The translations under genes and the position numbers were made by a program. Positions 35,068 through 44,900 of a stretch of 64,000 bases of DNA are shown here, one piece after another. The DNA lies in assembly GCA_900129595.1 (NCBI GenBank), contig FQWG01000007.1, forward strand, positions 174,103 through 238,102. The letters run 5' to 3'. The notes under the pieces were generated by a model that ran no database searches, had not been told where the DNA came from, and saw only the letters and a list, made by a program, of their open reading frames with translations. This stretch comes from Flavobacterium frigidimaris. Lineage in GTDB: Bacteria; Bacteroidota; Bacteroidia; Flavobacteriales; Flavobacteriaceae. Numbering within the stretch: position 1 is the first letter of the stretch; each line of letters begins with the position of its first letter.

Positions 35068-36831
35068 TCAAATTTCGTCTTTCTTAAAACAATTGTCCTC
35101 CTGAGAATTGTACGTTAAATCTAAAGGTTCCTTTTTTCGAAGTTCTTCCATAAAATATGTTGCTGGCACTCCAGTCCTTGAATAAAAAGCTTTTGTGAAA
35201 CGTTCTGTACTACTAAAACCGGCTTCGTCTGCTAGTGCTTTATTATTATAATGATGAAATTTATTATCCTCTTTTAATCGGTTAATTAAGTAGTCCACTT
35301 TTAAATCACTTATGTATTTTACAAATTTCTTTCCTCTATAATGTGCTATTACTTTTGCAAGATATTTTATATTTGAACCGAATGATATTGCCAGCTTTGT
35401 TTCCGTTAATTCTTTTTCCAGAAATCTTTTACCCTTTTCAAACTTCTCTAATTGTTTTAATGTCAATGCGACAGTATCCGGATTTATATCTTCGATTCCA
35501 TACTTGGTGTTTTTGGATTCAACCTTAGTAGAAGCCTGATCTTTTTTCATCAATTCATGAAATCTACGTCGGTAGAGTTTTCTGTTTCTAATATGTTGAT
35601 AAATAAGTAAGACCACAAATAAAAATAAAAAAATTATTACCCCACTTTTAATAAAACTATCACGTTCTTCTTGAGTGAGTAATTTTTCAATACTTTTTTT
35701 CTGTACCAATAATTCTTTGGTGTCATAATCTTTGTGAATTCTTCCCGATACATATTTATATCTGCTTGTTAGGATACTATCTACTTTAAGTAATTTTTCA
35801 ATATAGTGAAGCTGCTGTTCAGGATTGTTTTTGGATTTAAAGTAGCTGATTAGTAATTCATAATTATTGCGAAGATCCGGACGAATATATCCTTTATCTT
35901 CAAAAACTGCATCTACTTTTTTAAAATAATGTATTGCTATTTTAGGATTCTTCAGATTCCAATAGCTTTTTCCAATATAAAAATACCCAACAGCTTCATT
36001 TCCAAAATCTTTCTTTTTTTGAATAACCTGCAGTGAATAATTTATTTTGTTAATAGCCGTTGCATAATTGCCTCGGAAATACTGATTGACTCCTTCCGAG
36101 AGAATGAAATACTCCCGCATTTCATCATTAGCCAATCTTTTGCCCTCCTCCAGTCCTATTTCATTTATCTGTGAGCATAACCCATAATTACCGATTCTAT
36201 TATAACATAAACCCAGAGAATGTAATGAATTCAAATAGCCTCTGTCATTATTCTCTTTATTCTCCTTATTCTCTTTATTCTCCTTATTCTCTTTAAAGTA
36301 GATTATACATTCCTTAAACAAAGAAACGGCCTCATCATAAAACCCTAGAAAATATTTTATGTTGGCAATATTATATTTGGTCTTATAGATCAAATACTTG
36401 TCATTAGTTTTGGAAATATAACTATTTGCAATAAGATAATTATCCAATGCATAATTAAGTTTTTTCCGGGAATAGTATAAAATTCCCTTTGAAAGATAGG
36501 CAGAACCAATCAAAGCATTGTCCTTTGACTTTTTTGCAGTGTAAATCATACTGTCTGCATAGGTTAGTTTTAAATTTTCAGGCGAGTGATGGAGGTAGTT
36601 TTTATATCCATTCACGACCTCTTCCGAATTCTTTTCTGTTTTTGATTTTACCAGAAAAGATTTAAGATACAGCGATTTTTTAAAGCTATCATTTTGAGAT
36701 TCTTCTATCCTATCGAAGAGATAATCGTAATCCTTATTTCGAAGTGTGTCAGGAATTTTAAAATGGATTTCCTGAGCGTAAATTTGATCTCCCAAACAAA
36801 GAGAGAGTAAAAAAAGATACTTTCTAATCAT
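35068..36831 (-). CDS. Membrane-bound TPR-AraC transcription regulator
   Basis: The 587-residue protein has a signal sequence (MIRKYLFLLSLCLGDQIYAQ), a periplasmic series of TPR repeats to about residue 390, one membrane helix (GVIIFLFLFVVLLIYQHI) and a cytoplasmic AraC-type DNA-binding domain (ISFGSNIKYLAKVIAHYRG, LADEAGFSSTERFTKAFYSR). The type is typical of Flavobacteriia and links an outside signal to transcription. Residues near 180-196 form an NKE repeat. The gene diverges from a lipoprotein operon. The space between them holds direct repeats spaced 22 bases apart, a good binding site for this protein. Confidence 0.88.
   Translation of the reverse strand: MIRKYLFLLSLCLGDQIYAQEIHFKIPDTLRNKDYDYLFDRIEESQNDSFKKSLYLKSFLVKSKTEKNSEEVVNGYKNYLHHSPENLKLTYADSMIYTAKKSKDNALIGSAYLSKGILYYSRKKLNYALDNYLIANSYISKTNDKYLIYKTKYNIANIKYFLGFYDEAVSLFKECIIYFKENKENKENKENKENNDRGYLNSLHSLGLCYNRIGNYGLCSQINEIGLEEGKRLANDEMREYFILSEGVNQYFRGNYATAINKINYSLQVIQKKKDFGNEAVGYFYIGKSYWNLKNPKIAIHYFKKVDAVFEDKGYIRPDLRNNYELLISYFKSKNNPEQQLHYIEKLLKVDSILTSRYKYVSGRIHKDYDTKELLVQKKSIEKLLTQEERDSFIKSGVIIFLFLFVVLLIYQHIRNRKLYRRRFHELMKKDQASTKVESKNTKYGIEDINPDTVALTLKQLEKFEKGKRFLEKELTETKLAISFGSNIKYLAKVIAHYRGKKFVKYISDLKVDYLINRLKEDNKFHHYNNKALADEAGFSSTERFTKAFYSRTGVPATYFMEELRKKEPLDLTYNSQEDNCFKKDEI
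36248..36295 (-). repeat. In-frame 18-bp tandem repeat inside the TPR-AraC gene
   Basis: An 18-base unit runs 2.7 times (36248-36265, 36266-36283, partial 36284-36295) and encodes alternating asparagine, lysine and glutamate residues. Since 18 and its 9-base half unit are multiples of three, slippage would change length without breaking the frame. It lies in the extracytoplasmic TPR part. Confidence 0.85.
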
Positions 36832-36992
36832 AATTTGAATTCAAGTGAGACATTATTTCCTTTGCAAAACCATTTTTATAGCCTAGAAATCAACTTTTAA
36901 ATAGCCTTACGAACATTTTTTCAAAAAAAAAGCGTCTCAAATATAACATAAACAATTGAAAGTGAGTGTCTTTTTGTACGAAAAAAGGCATG

Positions 36993-37033
36993 CGGATATC
37001 TGAGAAATCCGTACTGTTTTTCTCAGAAATCCG
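36993..37033. promoter_or_regulatory. Direct repeats with AAATCCG half-sites in the divergent promoter region
   Basis: TCTGAGAAATCCG (36999-37011) and TCTCAGAAATCCG (37021-37033) differ at one base and are 22 bases apart. A CGGAT at 36993-36997 adds an inverted half-site. Two half-sites two helical turns apart are typical of AraC-family binding. They end 11 bases before the -33 box of the promoter for the lipoprotein gene, ideal for activation. Confidence 0.7.
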
Positions 37034-37044
37034 AAAACAACTTT

Positions 37045-37075
37045 TTGCAGGATAAAAAAATGCCTTTTAGATTTG
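37045..37075 (+). promoter_or_regulatory. Bacteroidota-type promoter of the lipoprotein operon
   Basis: TTG at 37045-37047 and TAGATTTG at 37068-37075 are separated by 20 bases, a full match to the TTG/TAnnTTTG promoter of the primary sigma factor in Bacteroidota. A small hairpin with seven-base arms (37098-37104 and 37110-37116) lies in the leader. Confidence 0.75.
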
Positions 37076-37187
37076 CCTCGAATTCAAAAGCAAAAACATT
37101 TAGCATCGTGCTAAATTAAAGTTCTGCTTACCCGGGTGAAATGAACTGACTACAGTTGTAGTCCGTAACATTTTACACATTTTAATC

Positions 37188-37925
37188 ATGAAAAACATTT
37201 CATTCTCATTAGTAATTTTATCCTTACTAATCGTTTCCTGTACTACAGATAGTATTGATACTGTCGAAAGTATCAATAACAAAGTCAATAATACCGAATC
37301 AGAAAAAACAGCACGTTTGGTACAAGACTTAACCCCTGAAAATCCAGCAAACATTTATGACTTAGCCGGTAAACTGCACAATGATATCCTTGATGTTTAT
37401 TTGGCAGGTAACTATCACCACACTACACTTGCGCAAATCAGTCAACAAATTGAATCCATTGCTGCTGCCAACAACAATTTACTGCTTTTAGATACAGGAA
37501 TAAATTTGCCCGTTAATCTTAACATAATACAAGAAATTGTAAATAACCCTCAGGTTAAACTAGATCAAGCTATTGTAAACTCCACGATGACAAGTGCCGC
37601 AAAAGATAGTCTTTCCAGTTTTATGAGTAATGTGATTTTATGGAACAATCAGTCCTATGAAGAAATTTATGAGTCCATAATATCGTATGAATCAGATGTA
37701 ATATCCAATCCAACATTTAATAACGAGGATAAAAGAATTATCCTCACTACTTCTTCTATAATCAGATATTCAATCTACTATGAGATAGTAGAAAAGGATA
37801 AAGATTGGGATACCTCTACTGGTCACCGTGTTGCAGGACTAATTGGTGCTATTGACAATTCGTCTCTTGCGATAAAACGCTCACTTGTGACAGGAATTAT
37901 GATACATAATCTAATATTGGAGTGA
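37188..37925 (+). CDS. Lipoprotein of unknown function
   Basis: This 245-residue protein has a clear lipoprotein signal (LLIVSC, Cys18) followed by a threonine- and serine-rich spacer and a mostly helical domain. I recognise no family. It has the strongest promoter in the region and lies opposite the TPR-AraC regulator, so it is probably that regulator's main target. The next gene begins within its stop codon (TGATG), so the pair is translated together. A surface or periplasmic binding role is likely from its location only. Confidence 0.75.
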   Translation: MKNISFSLVILSLLIVSCTTDSIDTVESINNKVNNTESEKTARLVQDLTPENPANIYDLAGKLHNDILDVYLAGNYHHTTLAQISQQIESIAAANNNLLLLDTGINLPVNLNIIQEIVNNPQVKLDQAIVNSTMTSAAKDSLSSFMSNVILWNNQSYEEIYESIISYESDVISNPTFNNEDKRIILTTSSIIRYSIYYEIVEKDKDWDTSTGHRVAGLIGAIDNSSLAIKRSLVTGIMIHNLILE

Positions 37926-38176
37926 TGATGTATTTTATCTATTGTTATGAAAAAGAAATAATATACACCCTCACTGTGTTTCTGATTCTTTTCAATCTGG
38001 TTAGTCTTTATTTCATCGTAGATCTATTCTCTTATGATGAAATAAGAGGCTATCTCACAAATGGCGAGATAAAAATTGATAGCCCGCGTACTATGGCCTA
38101 TCTCCTTTTTGTGAGCGGTATGTCAAATTTACTTTTTGTTATTGTTACATTGATGGCAAGGTTTTTTTCTGAGTAA
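37925..38176 (+). CDS. Small two-helix membrane protein
   Basis: This 83-residue protein begins at the ATG that overlaps the lipoprotein's stop by one base. It has two hydrophobic stretches (TLTVFLILFNLVSLYFIV and LLFVSGMSNLLFVIVTLM), which probably form two membrane helices. Its family is not recognised. The tight coupling suggests it works with the lipoprotein, perhaps as an anchor or export helper. Confidence 0.65.
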   Translation: MMYFIYCYEKEIIYTLTVFLILFNLVSLYFIVDLFSYDEIRGYLTNGEIKIDSPRTMAYLLFVSGMSNLLFVIVTLMARFFSE

Positions 38177-38255
38177 GCTCTCATCAACTTAAATCCCTAT
38201 GAATTAAAATTTATTTAACTCATTGCAATTCTAATTTTATAAAAAAGCATTTGTT

Positions 38256-39116
38256 GTGGTAAGAAAAAATTCAAAATATCATCATATCGGTCTGCAAGTC
38301 TACATTCTTGAGAAATTAACATCTAAAATTGATTTTACTAAGCTATTTAATGCAAATCATTTCTCTATACTGCTTGTGAATTCTGGTTCTTTATTTATAC
38401 AAATAAATGATAAAGAAGTTACTGTTTCAGTCAATGACATCCTAGTGATACCAAGAAAGACTTCATGTGAAATCTTGGCTATGAGTAACCAATTACAAAT
38501 TTGTCTGCTATCTTTTACAACAGATTTTGTTTTAGAAAATAGTATCCGAAGACCTCATATTGGGTATTTTGAATTTTTTATTACCAAATTATCTTCCAAA
38601 ATATTTCTCAAAAACAAAGACGCAGCATTGCTAATTGATTCTTTGATGCTAATTAATAGTAAAGTATTGCACCCCAAATCTCACATTTATAAAAATGAGA
38701 CAATCCTTTTTAGTTTTAATTTGTTATTATATGAACTAGCAGGAATCTATCACAGGTCATCGTGGCATATATCTCTTCATCATTCGAAAAAGGAAAAACT
38801 GGTGATACAATTTTTTAAAATTTTAGAAATGAATTGTAAAGAACAACACGGTGTAAAATATTATGCAAATACTTTAGAGGTCACTACGGATCATCTTAGC
38901 AAAACTGTAAAACAAGTTACCCAAAAAACGGCTAAGCAATTTATCGAAGAAGCGATTGTCCTTGAAGCAAAAATTTTGCTTCAAAACAATCATTTAACCA
39001 TTTTATATATAGCAGAAGAATTGCAATTCACCGACTCTTCCGCTTTCAGTAATTTTTTTAAAAAGCATACTTCCCTGTCACCCACCGAATATCGGACACG
39101 ATTAAATCTCCATTAA
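38256..39116 (+). CDS. AraC-family transcription regulator
   Basis: This 286-residue protein has an N-terminal cupin-like sensor half (LVNSGSLFIQINDKEV, VNDILVIPRK). The C-terminal AraC domain has two helix-turn-helix parts (YANTLEVTTDHLSKTVKQV and IAEELQFTDSSAFSNFFKKH) and the family ending SLSPTEYR. The start is a GTG; no nearby ATG is in frame. It follows the lipoprotein pair by 79 bases and could regulate them or the two genes downstream. Confidence 0.88.
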   Translation: MVRKNSKYHHIGLQVYILEKLTSKIDFTKLFNANHFSILLVNSGSLFIQINDKEVTVSVNDILVIPRKTSCEILAMSNQLQICLLSFTTDFVLENSIRRPHIGYFEFFITKLSSKIFLKNKDAALLIDSLMLINSKVLHPKSHIYKNETILFSFNLLLYELAGIYHRSSWHISLHHSKKEKLVIQFFKILEMNCKEQHGVKYYANTLEVTTDHLSKTVKQVTQKTAKQFIEEAIVLEAKILLQNNHLTILYIAEELQFTDSSAFSNFFKKHTSLSPTEYRTRLNLH

Positions 39117-39177
39117 ATACCGTACAATATATGTTTTGACCGGGTTAAGGATGTTCTACAAGCATTGATTTAGAGTA

Positions 39178-39198
39178 CTCTCGATTGCAAGTCGAGAG
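39178..39198 (+). promoter_or_regulatory. Short hairpin in the leader of the 226-residue gene
   Basis: CTCTCGA at 39178-39184 and TCGAGAG at 39192-39198 pair perfectly around a seven-base loop, 28 bases before the start codon. It may affect translation or be an operator. Confidence 0.4.
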
Positions 39199-39226
39199 AA
39201 GTATTTACTAAGTAAAAGTAAAAAAA

Positions 39227-39907
39227 ATGACTCAAACCTATCTTTTAGAATGGATGGATTTAACGGTGACCTCAACCCTTAATCCCAGTAAAACTGATCT
39301 CACTATGATTACTCCAATTCAATCCAAAGCGATTATAAAAAAAGCAACCGAGCAAACATTTTTAATTCAGTCACAATTTACGGTACAGGTTTTTTCGCTT
39401 ACAAAGGAGAAACAAATAAAAATATTAGTTGGGAATTATTATTCATCGTTGCTATTTCTTTTGGATAAAATCACAGAAATAAATAGTAACAATGATGAGC
39501 ATAGAGAACATTTAAAAGAGGTTACAACTACTTTAATTTCTTGTTTGGATGAATTAATAACTTTTATAGAATCAAGATTTGCAAACTATTTAAATAAGCC
39601 CTTTCCAATTGTTAAAAAGAAAACAAATGAGTCCTCTATTGTAGACTCTGCTTCAGGTAAAGTTTTATGCAAACTCTCGACTGATCAGACAGCCTTAATA
39701 CTTAGAGCATCCGATGAACTAAAAATTCTTATTTCAAAATCAATGAATCATTTATTTAAAACAATCGTTCCTTTTCTATCCACTCCAAATAAAGTGGATC
39801 TTTCCTATAATGCCATGCGCAGCAAGGCTTACATTTTTGAAGAAAGGGACAAGCAAATAGCAATTGAAACATTGGAACGTATGATTAAGCAAATTAAAGA
39901 ATATTAA
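39227..39907 (+). CDS. Unrecognised cytoplasmic protein
   Basis: This 226-residue protein has no signal peptide and no membrane segment. It is largely helical with a basic C-terminus (EERDKQIAIETLERMIKQIKEY region). I cannot assign a family. It follows the AraC gene and precedes a lipoprotein gene by 16 bases, so the last two genes are probably one transcript. The sequence gives no catalytic clue. Confidence 0.65.
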   Translation: MTQTYLLEWMDLTVTSTLNPSKTDLTMITPIQSKAIIKKATEQTFLIQSQFTVQVFSLTKEKQIKILVGNYYSSLLFLLDKITEINSNNDEHREHLKEVTTTLISCLDELITFIESRFANYLNKPFPIVKKKTNESSIVDSASGKVLCKLSTDQTALILRASDELKILISKSMNHLFKTIVPFLSTPNKVDLSYNAMRSKAYIFEERDKQIAIETLERMIKQIKEY

Positions 39908-39923
39908 CTAAATAATTTAAAAC

Positions 39924-40472
39924 ATGAAAAAGCTATCTTACATTTTAACCATCTTGACTCTGGTAATTACAAGCTGTCAGCCTAAAAAGCTAGATGAGAA
40001 ATTGGCCGCTGTCCTTATTAAAGAAAAAAAACATTATCCTACTATTGTAGATCATGATATTTTCTGCGGTGATCCCGCACATGCTTTTACCATTTTTAAA
40101 TCCGGACTTGTAGAAAAAGGGTTTGTTAAAGTACTTCAAACCAGAAAATTTGGTGATACAACGGCTTTTGTTAGTTTTAGCGTTACAGCAAAACCGTACC
40201 TACTGCCAACACCTGCAACGGATAAAAAACATAAAATTCAACGTGTAAAAGTTGCCGATGAAGAATTTGGAGCAATTAAATCAATCAGGATTATGAGTTC
40301 CGGTAATAAAGCAATTATGGAATACACTACAATTCGAAAAAAGAATATTTTTGCTGCTGCAATTAAAAATGGCTTGAAAGACACACTTAGTCATGAAGTG
40401 TATTTTATACGAGCTGATGATGGCTGGCAGCTCATGGATAAAAAGTCTGAAATTGAATTTTTATCTTATTAG
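39924..40472 (+). CDS. Small lipoprotein of unknown function
   Basis: This 182-residue protein has a lipoprotein signal (LTLVITSC, Cys18). The mature part contains a GDPAHAFTIF segment and a strand-rich C-terminus ending with a domain like VYFIRADDGWQLMDK. It is co-transcribed with the 226-residue gene. I do not recognise the family. It is the last gene before the cassette-like region and is followed by 300 bases of AT-rich sequence with no clear gene. Confidence 0.7.
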   Translation: MKKLSYILTILTLVITSCQPKKLDEKLAAVLIKEKKHYPTIVDHDIFCGDPAHAFTIFKSGLVEKGFVKVLQTRKFGDTTAFVSFSVTAKPYLLPTPATDKKHKIQRVKVADEEFGAIKSIRIMSSGNKAIMEYTTIRKKNIFAAAIKNGLKDTLSHEVYFIRADDGWQLMDKKSEIEFLSY

Positions 40473-40829
40473 AATATGAAAATTATCTTCAAATTACTGA
40501 GCTACTTCAATTGTAAATTTTCACGTCTTCAATAAATACCAAGTTAGTAACTATATAAATCTATCAAAATAAATTCATTTAAACCTTTCATTTACAGATT
40601 GTTACCAACCTGTTCGCAAACCATTTCAAGCATGATTTAGAGGGAATTTCAATGAGATAAATACTTAGAAATTATTTTATTTCAATTTCAAAAAAGTAAA
40701 AAAAATATAGCAAAAATATTTCTTATATTCGCTTGAAGAAAAGCTAACTTACTTCATAAATACAAGTGAAAAAAGTTGTATTTATCCTATTGTATGGCTG
40801 GTATTAACGAGTTGCAAGCAAGCCGAAGA
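40473..40829. other. AT-rich gap before the cassette region
   Basis: There is no gene in this stretch. A perfect hairpin with ten-base arms (ATAAATACAA at 40756-40765, TTGTATTTAT at 40776-40785) lies near its end and could be a terminator without a T run or part of the cassette boundary. I see nothing else. Confidence 0.4.
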
Positions 40830-40905
40830 GCCAACTGCACATTTAGTTTTTTGTTGACACGAAATTCAACGTATAAAACCAAATGTGCTGTTTTTTTTTG
40901 CCAAC
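40830..40905. repeat. Cassette-boundary-like hairpin element 1
   Basis: GCACATTT (40837-40844) and AAATGTGC (40881-40888) pair perfectly. Inside, GTTG (40853-40856) pairs with CAAC (40867-40870). GCCAAC occurs before the first arm (40830-40835) and after the second (40900-40905), the latter within TTTGCCAACCCT. A related element with TTTGCCAACGCT lies at 45816-45885. The form recalls folded recombination sites of gene cassettes but does not match the integron core site. Confidence 0.5.
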
Positions 40906-40934
40906 CCTCGAAATGTAAAACAAAATATAGAAAT

Positions 40935-41885
40935 ATGGACTTTAATAAAATAAATATAGAGTTGAAGAATGAACGATTGATATTAAACCCAATTTCTCAA
41001 AATGATAGAACATTTATAAATGAAGTGTTTGAAGATAAAGATATAAAGCATTATTATATAGTACCAAAGGAAGCCCAACAAGATTACAGAAAACTAGTCG
41101 ACTATTGGTTGAATGATAATAAAAATGGAGCAGGTGCTTGTTGGATAATTTCTGAAAAAGGTACTAGCATTTTTTCCAGAAATAAGCCTTGTGGGTTTAT
41201 TACATTTGAATTTAGAGACACATTAAAAAATGCTCGAATTAGCTATGCAATACTTCCAAATTTTAGAAAAAAAGGTATTGCGACTTTGGCATCAGAGCTA
41301 ATTATTAATAAGTTAAAAGAACAGGAAGTTTTGACGGTTGAAGCTGACATTGACCAAGATAATTTAAATTCTGAAAAAGTTGTCGATAAGCTCGGCTTTA
41401 CAGCTAATAAAGGACATGCACTTATTGACCCAGAAATGCTTAGAAATGGAGAAATACGCTTTAGAGCATTATGGAAAAAACACCTTGTAGAAATAAATAC
41501 TACCATTTTAAATAATCAATTAACATTAAATGCAACATCTGAGGAAATTGAACCTTTACTAAACCAATTAGTTACTGAAATAGAGACTAAAGGACAACAG
41601 CCTAGATTAATTCTTCGATACTTCTATTTATTAGGAAGAATCAAATTTATTGAAGAAAATTATGAAGAAGCTAGGTCTCTATTTGGAGAATGTAATATGA
41701 CAGTAGGTAATGATGAATTTCCTGATACACACCTATATTTTTATTGGTTAGGTAGAATTAATGAAGCAGAAGGAAATATTGAACTTGCTATCTCTTGTTT
41801 TAAACAGGCAAATGAAAAATTCAATATTGATTCAACTGATGTATCAAAAAACGATATAGAAATAGCATTAAAAAAGCTAAAATAA
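40935..41885 (+). CDS. GNAT acetyltransferase with C-terminal TPR repeats
   Basis: I start this gene at the ATG at 40935 (316 residues). The longer frame from 40776 runs through the hairpin element and is not protein-like. Residues 5-175 are a RimJ/RimL-type GNAT domain (NERLILNPISQNDRTF, ARISYAILPNFRKKGIATLASELII, EADIDQDNLNSEKVVDKLGF). From about 190 on are TPR-like helices. Such enzymes acetylate proteins or small molecules such as antibiotics or toxins. The TPR part suggests a protein partner or target. It is the first gene in the cassette-like region, 24 bases before the RecQ-like gene. Confidence 0.82.
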   Translation: MDFNKINIELKNERLILNPISQNDRTFINEVFEDKDIKHYYIVPKEAQQDYRKLVDYWLNDNKNGAGACWIISEKGTSIFSRNKPCGFITFEFRDTLKNARISYAILPNFRKKGIATLASELIINKLKEQEVLTVEADIDQDNLNSEKVVDKLGFTANKGHALIDPEMLRNGEIRFRALWKKHLVEINTTILNNQLTLNATSEEIEPLLNQLVTEIETKGQQPRLILRYFYLLGRIKFIEENYEEARSLFGECNMTVGNDEFPDTHLYFYWLGRINEAEGNIELAISCFKQANEKFNIDSTDVSKNDIEIALKKLK

Positions 41886-41909
41886 CAAACTAAATCAAGC
41901 TTTTTTTAA

Positions 41910-44900
41910 ATGAAAAAATATTCTGCCAACTATTCTTACACTAATCATAATTTTGTTATTCAGAACTTGGCGATTCCTAGAAAAGAGTCGGGATTTTTGC
42001 CAGCAATTTTAATAATCAAAAATCTTATTCAAAGAGGTAAGCCAACCTTAATGAGCCAATACTTGCAAAGTATATATGGTTCAGTCCACAAAGATGATGA
42101 GCAATTCAAAAAACCTTTTGTTTTAATTAATCAATCAAATCTTGAGTGGCATAATACAATAAAAGGAGACAAGGGAAACAACTATTTCCCCGCAAGAATA
42201 TTTTTAGAAGAGAGAATTAATGAAGATTTATCTGAGTATGATTATATAAAACAACTAATAATTCCAGAAATTGAAATTAATCAAATCACTCAACGGAATG
42301 ATGAAAATTTCGAATATCAGTGTGTTGACTTTTTCTTACCTCAAGCAAATTTAGTAATAGAAATAGATGGACAACAACACAAAGAGGAAGTCGGAAGAGT
42401 TATTGATTCAATCAGAGACAATCATTTAATCCTATCAAAGATTTTAACCGTTAGAATTGATACAAAAGATTTAGAGGCGAAAAATGAAACTTATTTTGAA
42501 AAAATAGAACAAATAAAAAATCAACTTGATAAATATTCAAGATTTCTGAATTTATACAAAACAAATTTCAATCTCAGCTTTGCTGAGATTTCAGAAGAAA
42601 CGAAAAAAACAAAATTATTGCCTACAGCAATAATTCGTTTTCAAGTTTTGATTCTGGAATTACTCGAAAGTGGTAAAATAAGTCTTGAAGATGACAAATG
42701 GATATTTGAAGTTAAAAACCAAGACGTAAATGGATACGAAAATCATTCAATAGAAGATATATTTGAATGGCTTCACCATTTATTAAAATTGCAAAAAATC
42801 ACATTTAATGAACCGCAATTTGAAATTAAAAATGTTCAAAATTTCAGCAATGCAAATTGTATTAAGATAGATTTTAGCCTTTTACAACGTTGGACTGACC
42901 AAAACTTGCTAAATGAGGAAATCATTTATCTACGAACAGATTATTTAGACTTATTTCATAATCGAAATAAAGACAAATTAGACCGAATTAATTATTTTAA
43001 ACTTAGTACTTCTACAAAATATAATTACAAGCTTATTTTTAATGAAGAATCTGATGATTTAGAGAACTTAGAATTTTTCCTTAAAAATATTTTTGGATAT
43101 GATAAATTCAACAATGGTCAAATTTCAATTATTCAAAACATTCTAGAAAACAATACAACAATTGGATTATTACCAACAGGTGGCGGAAAATCTTTGACCT
43201 ACCAACTTGCTTGCCTTTTACAGCCTTGCATTAGTTTTGTAGTATGTCCTATCAAATCTTTAATGTATGACCAAATAAAAGACCTTGACCAAGCATACAT
43301 TCAAAATATTGAATCAATAAATAGTGATGTAATTGGATCTGAACGAACGGAGATATTAGACAATTATACCAATGGGAAATATTTCTTTGTTTTTATTTCG
43401 CCTGAAAGATTTCAAACAAAAGATTTCAGAGAAAGATTAGTAGCAATAAATTCACAATTAAATTTTTCATATGCTGTTATAGATGAAGTTCATTGCTTAT
43501 CAGAATGGGGACACGATTTTAGAACTTCTTACTTAAACCTTTCAAACACTATAAAACAATATTGCCCTTCAATAAACTTCTTGGGATTAACCGCAACTGC
43601 ATCTGTAAATGTATTAAAGGATATTCAGTTAGAGTTTAATACTGACCAACAAAATGTAAAAACTCTAACCGATTATACTCGACCAGAATTAGAATTTATT
43701 GTTATAAATGATAATAGTAATAAATATCAAGAAATTACAACTATTATAGAAAATCACAATCAAAAAGATAATATTTTTGATTTAAGTTCTGAGAATCCCA
43801 AATGTGGCCTCATTTTTACACCTTTTGTTAATGGAGCAAATGGCTGTTTTGATTTGTCAAATAAACTAACTACTAACTTTAATATTCCTGTAAAATTCTA
43901 TTCAGGTTCAAAGCCTACGAATTATCAAAATGAAGTAGATTTTGAGAAGTATAAAATAAAGGTTCAAGATGAATACAAACAAAACAAGTTCACTTTATTG
44001 ACAGCTACTAAGGCTTTTGGTATGGGAATTAATAAAAAAAATATAAGCTTTACCGTTCATTATGGAATGCCAGCATCAATGGAATCGCTTTATCAAGAAG
44101 CAGGTAGGGCTGGCAGAGATAAAAGTAATGCAAAATGTTACGTTTTATTAACTGAAGAAAATCCCGAAACTGATATTGAAATAATATTTAATCCAGAATC
44201 GTCTTATGAAGAAATTCAATCATTAACTGAAAAAGTAAAATGGGATGGTCAAGATGTCTTTCGTCAAATCTTTTTGTATCAAAATGGATTAGACTCAATA
44301 TCTAAGGAATTAGAACTTGTAACACTACTCCACAATACATATTCAGAAACAGGAACATCTAAAGTTGTATATGCAACAAATTTAGGTTCAAACAAAATAA
44401 AAGTTGAAAAAGCCATTTACCGTTTATCAAATTTAGGCGTTATTTTAGACTGGACTGTTGATGACTTTTTTAATGGTGTGTTTACAGTTAAATATAACAA
44501 CTTCTCGGAAAAAAGCATAGAATCTACTTTGCTCAAGTTTATAAAAAAATATATTGATGACTTTGAGTTTGACAACCATTTAGACAGAATAAAATACACA
44601 AATATCTTAAATGATAAAGAGTTGCCGAAATTTGAACGTTTAGTAAAAATATTACTTCAATGGTCTTATGATAAATTTGGAACAAACAGAAGAGAATCAT
44701 TAAAAAACGTTTACGAAAACTGCTTAAAATATGATAATACAACTGAAGGAAAAGAATCTTTTAAAAAGTCACTAGAAGCATATTTTAAATTTACAGAAGC
44801 AACTTATGTTTTACAACATATTGCAGAAAACAACAATAAAGATATTTCTAAATGGTTTGAAGTGTTTTATGATGAAAATAATAATTTTATAAATAAAGAT

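Noticed and set aside
40776..40934. N-terminal extension of the GNAT-TPR gene
   Set aside because: The stretch runs through the hairpin element, starts with a non-ATG codon and shows cysteine-rich random-looking sequence; the GNAT domain starts right after the ATG at 40935.
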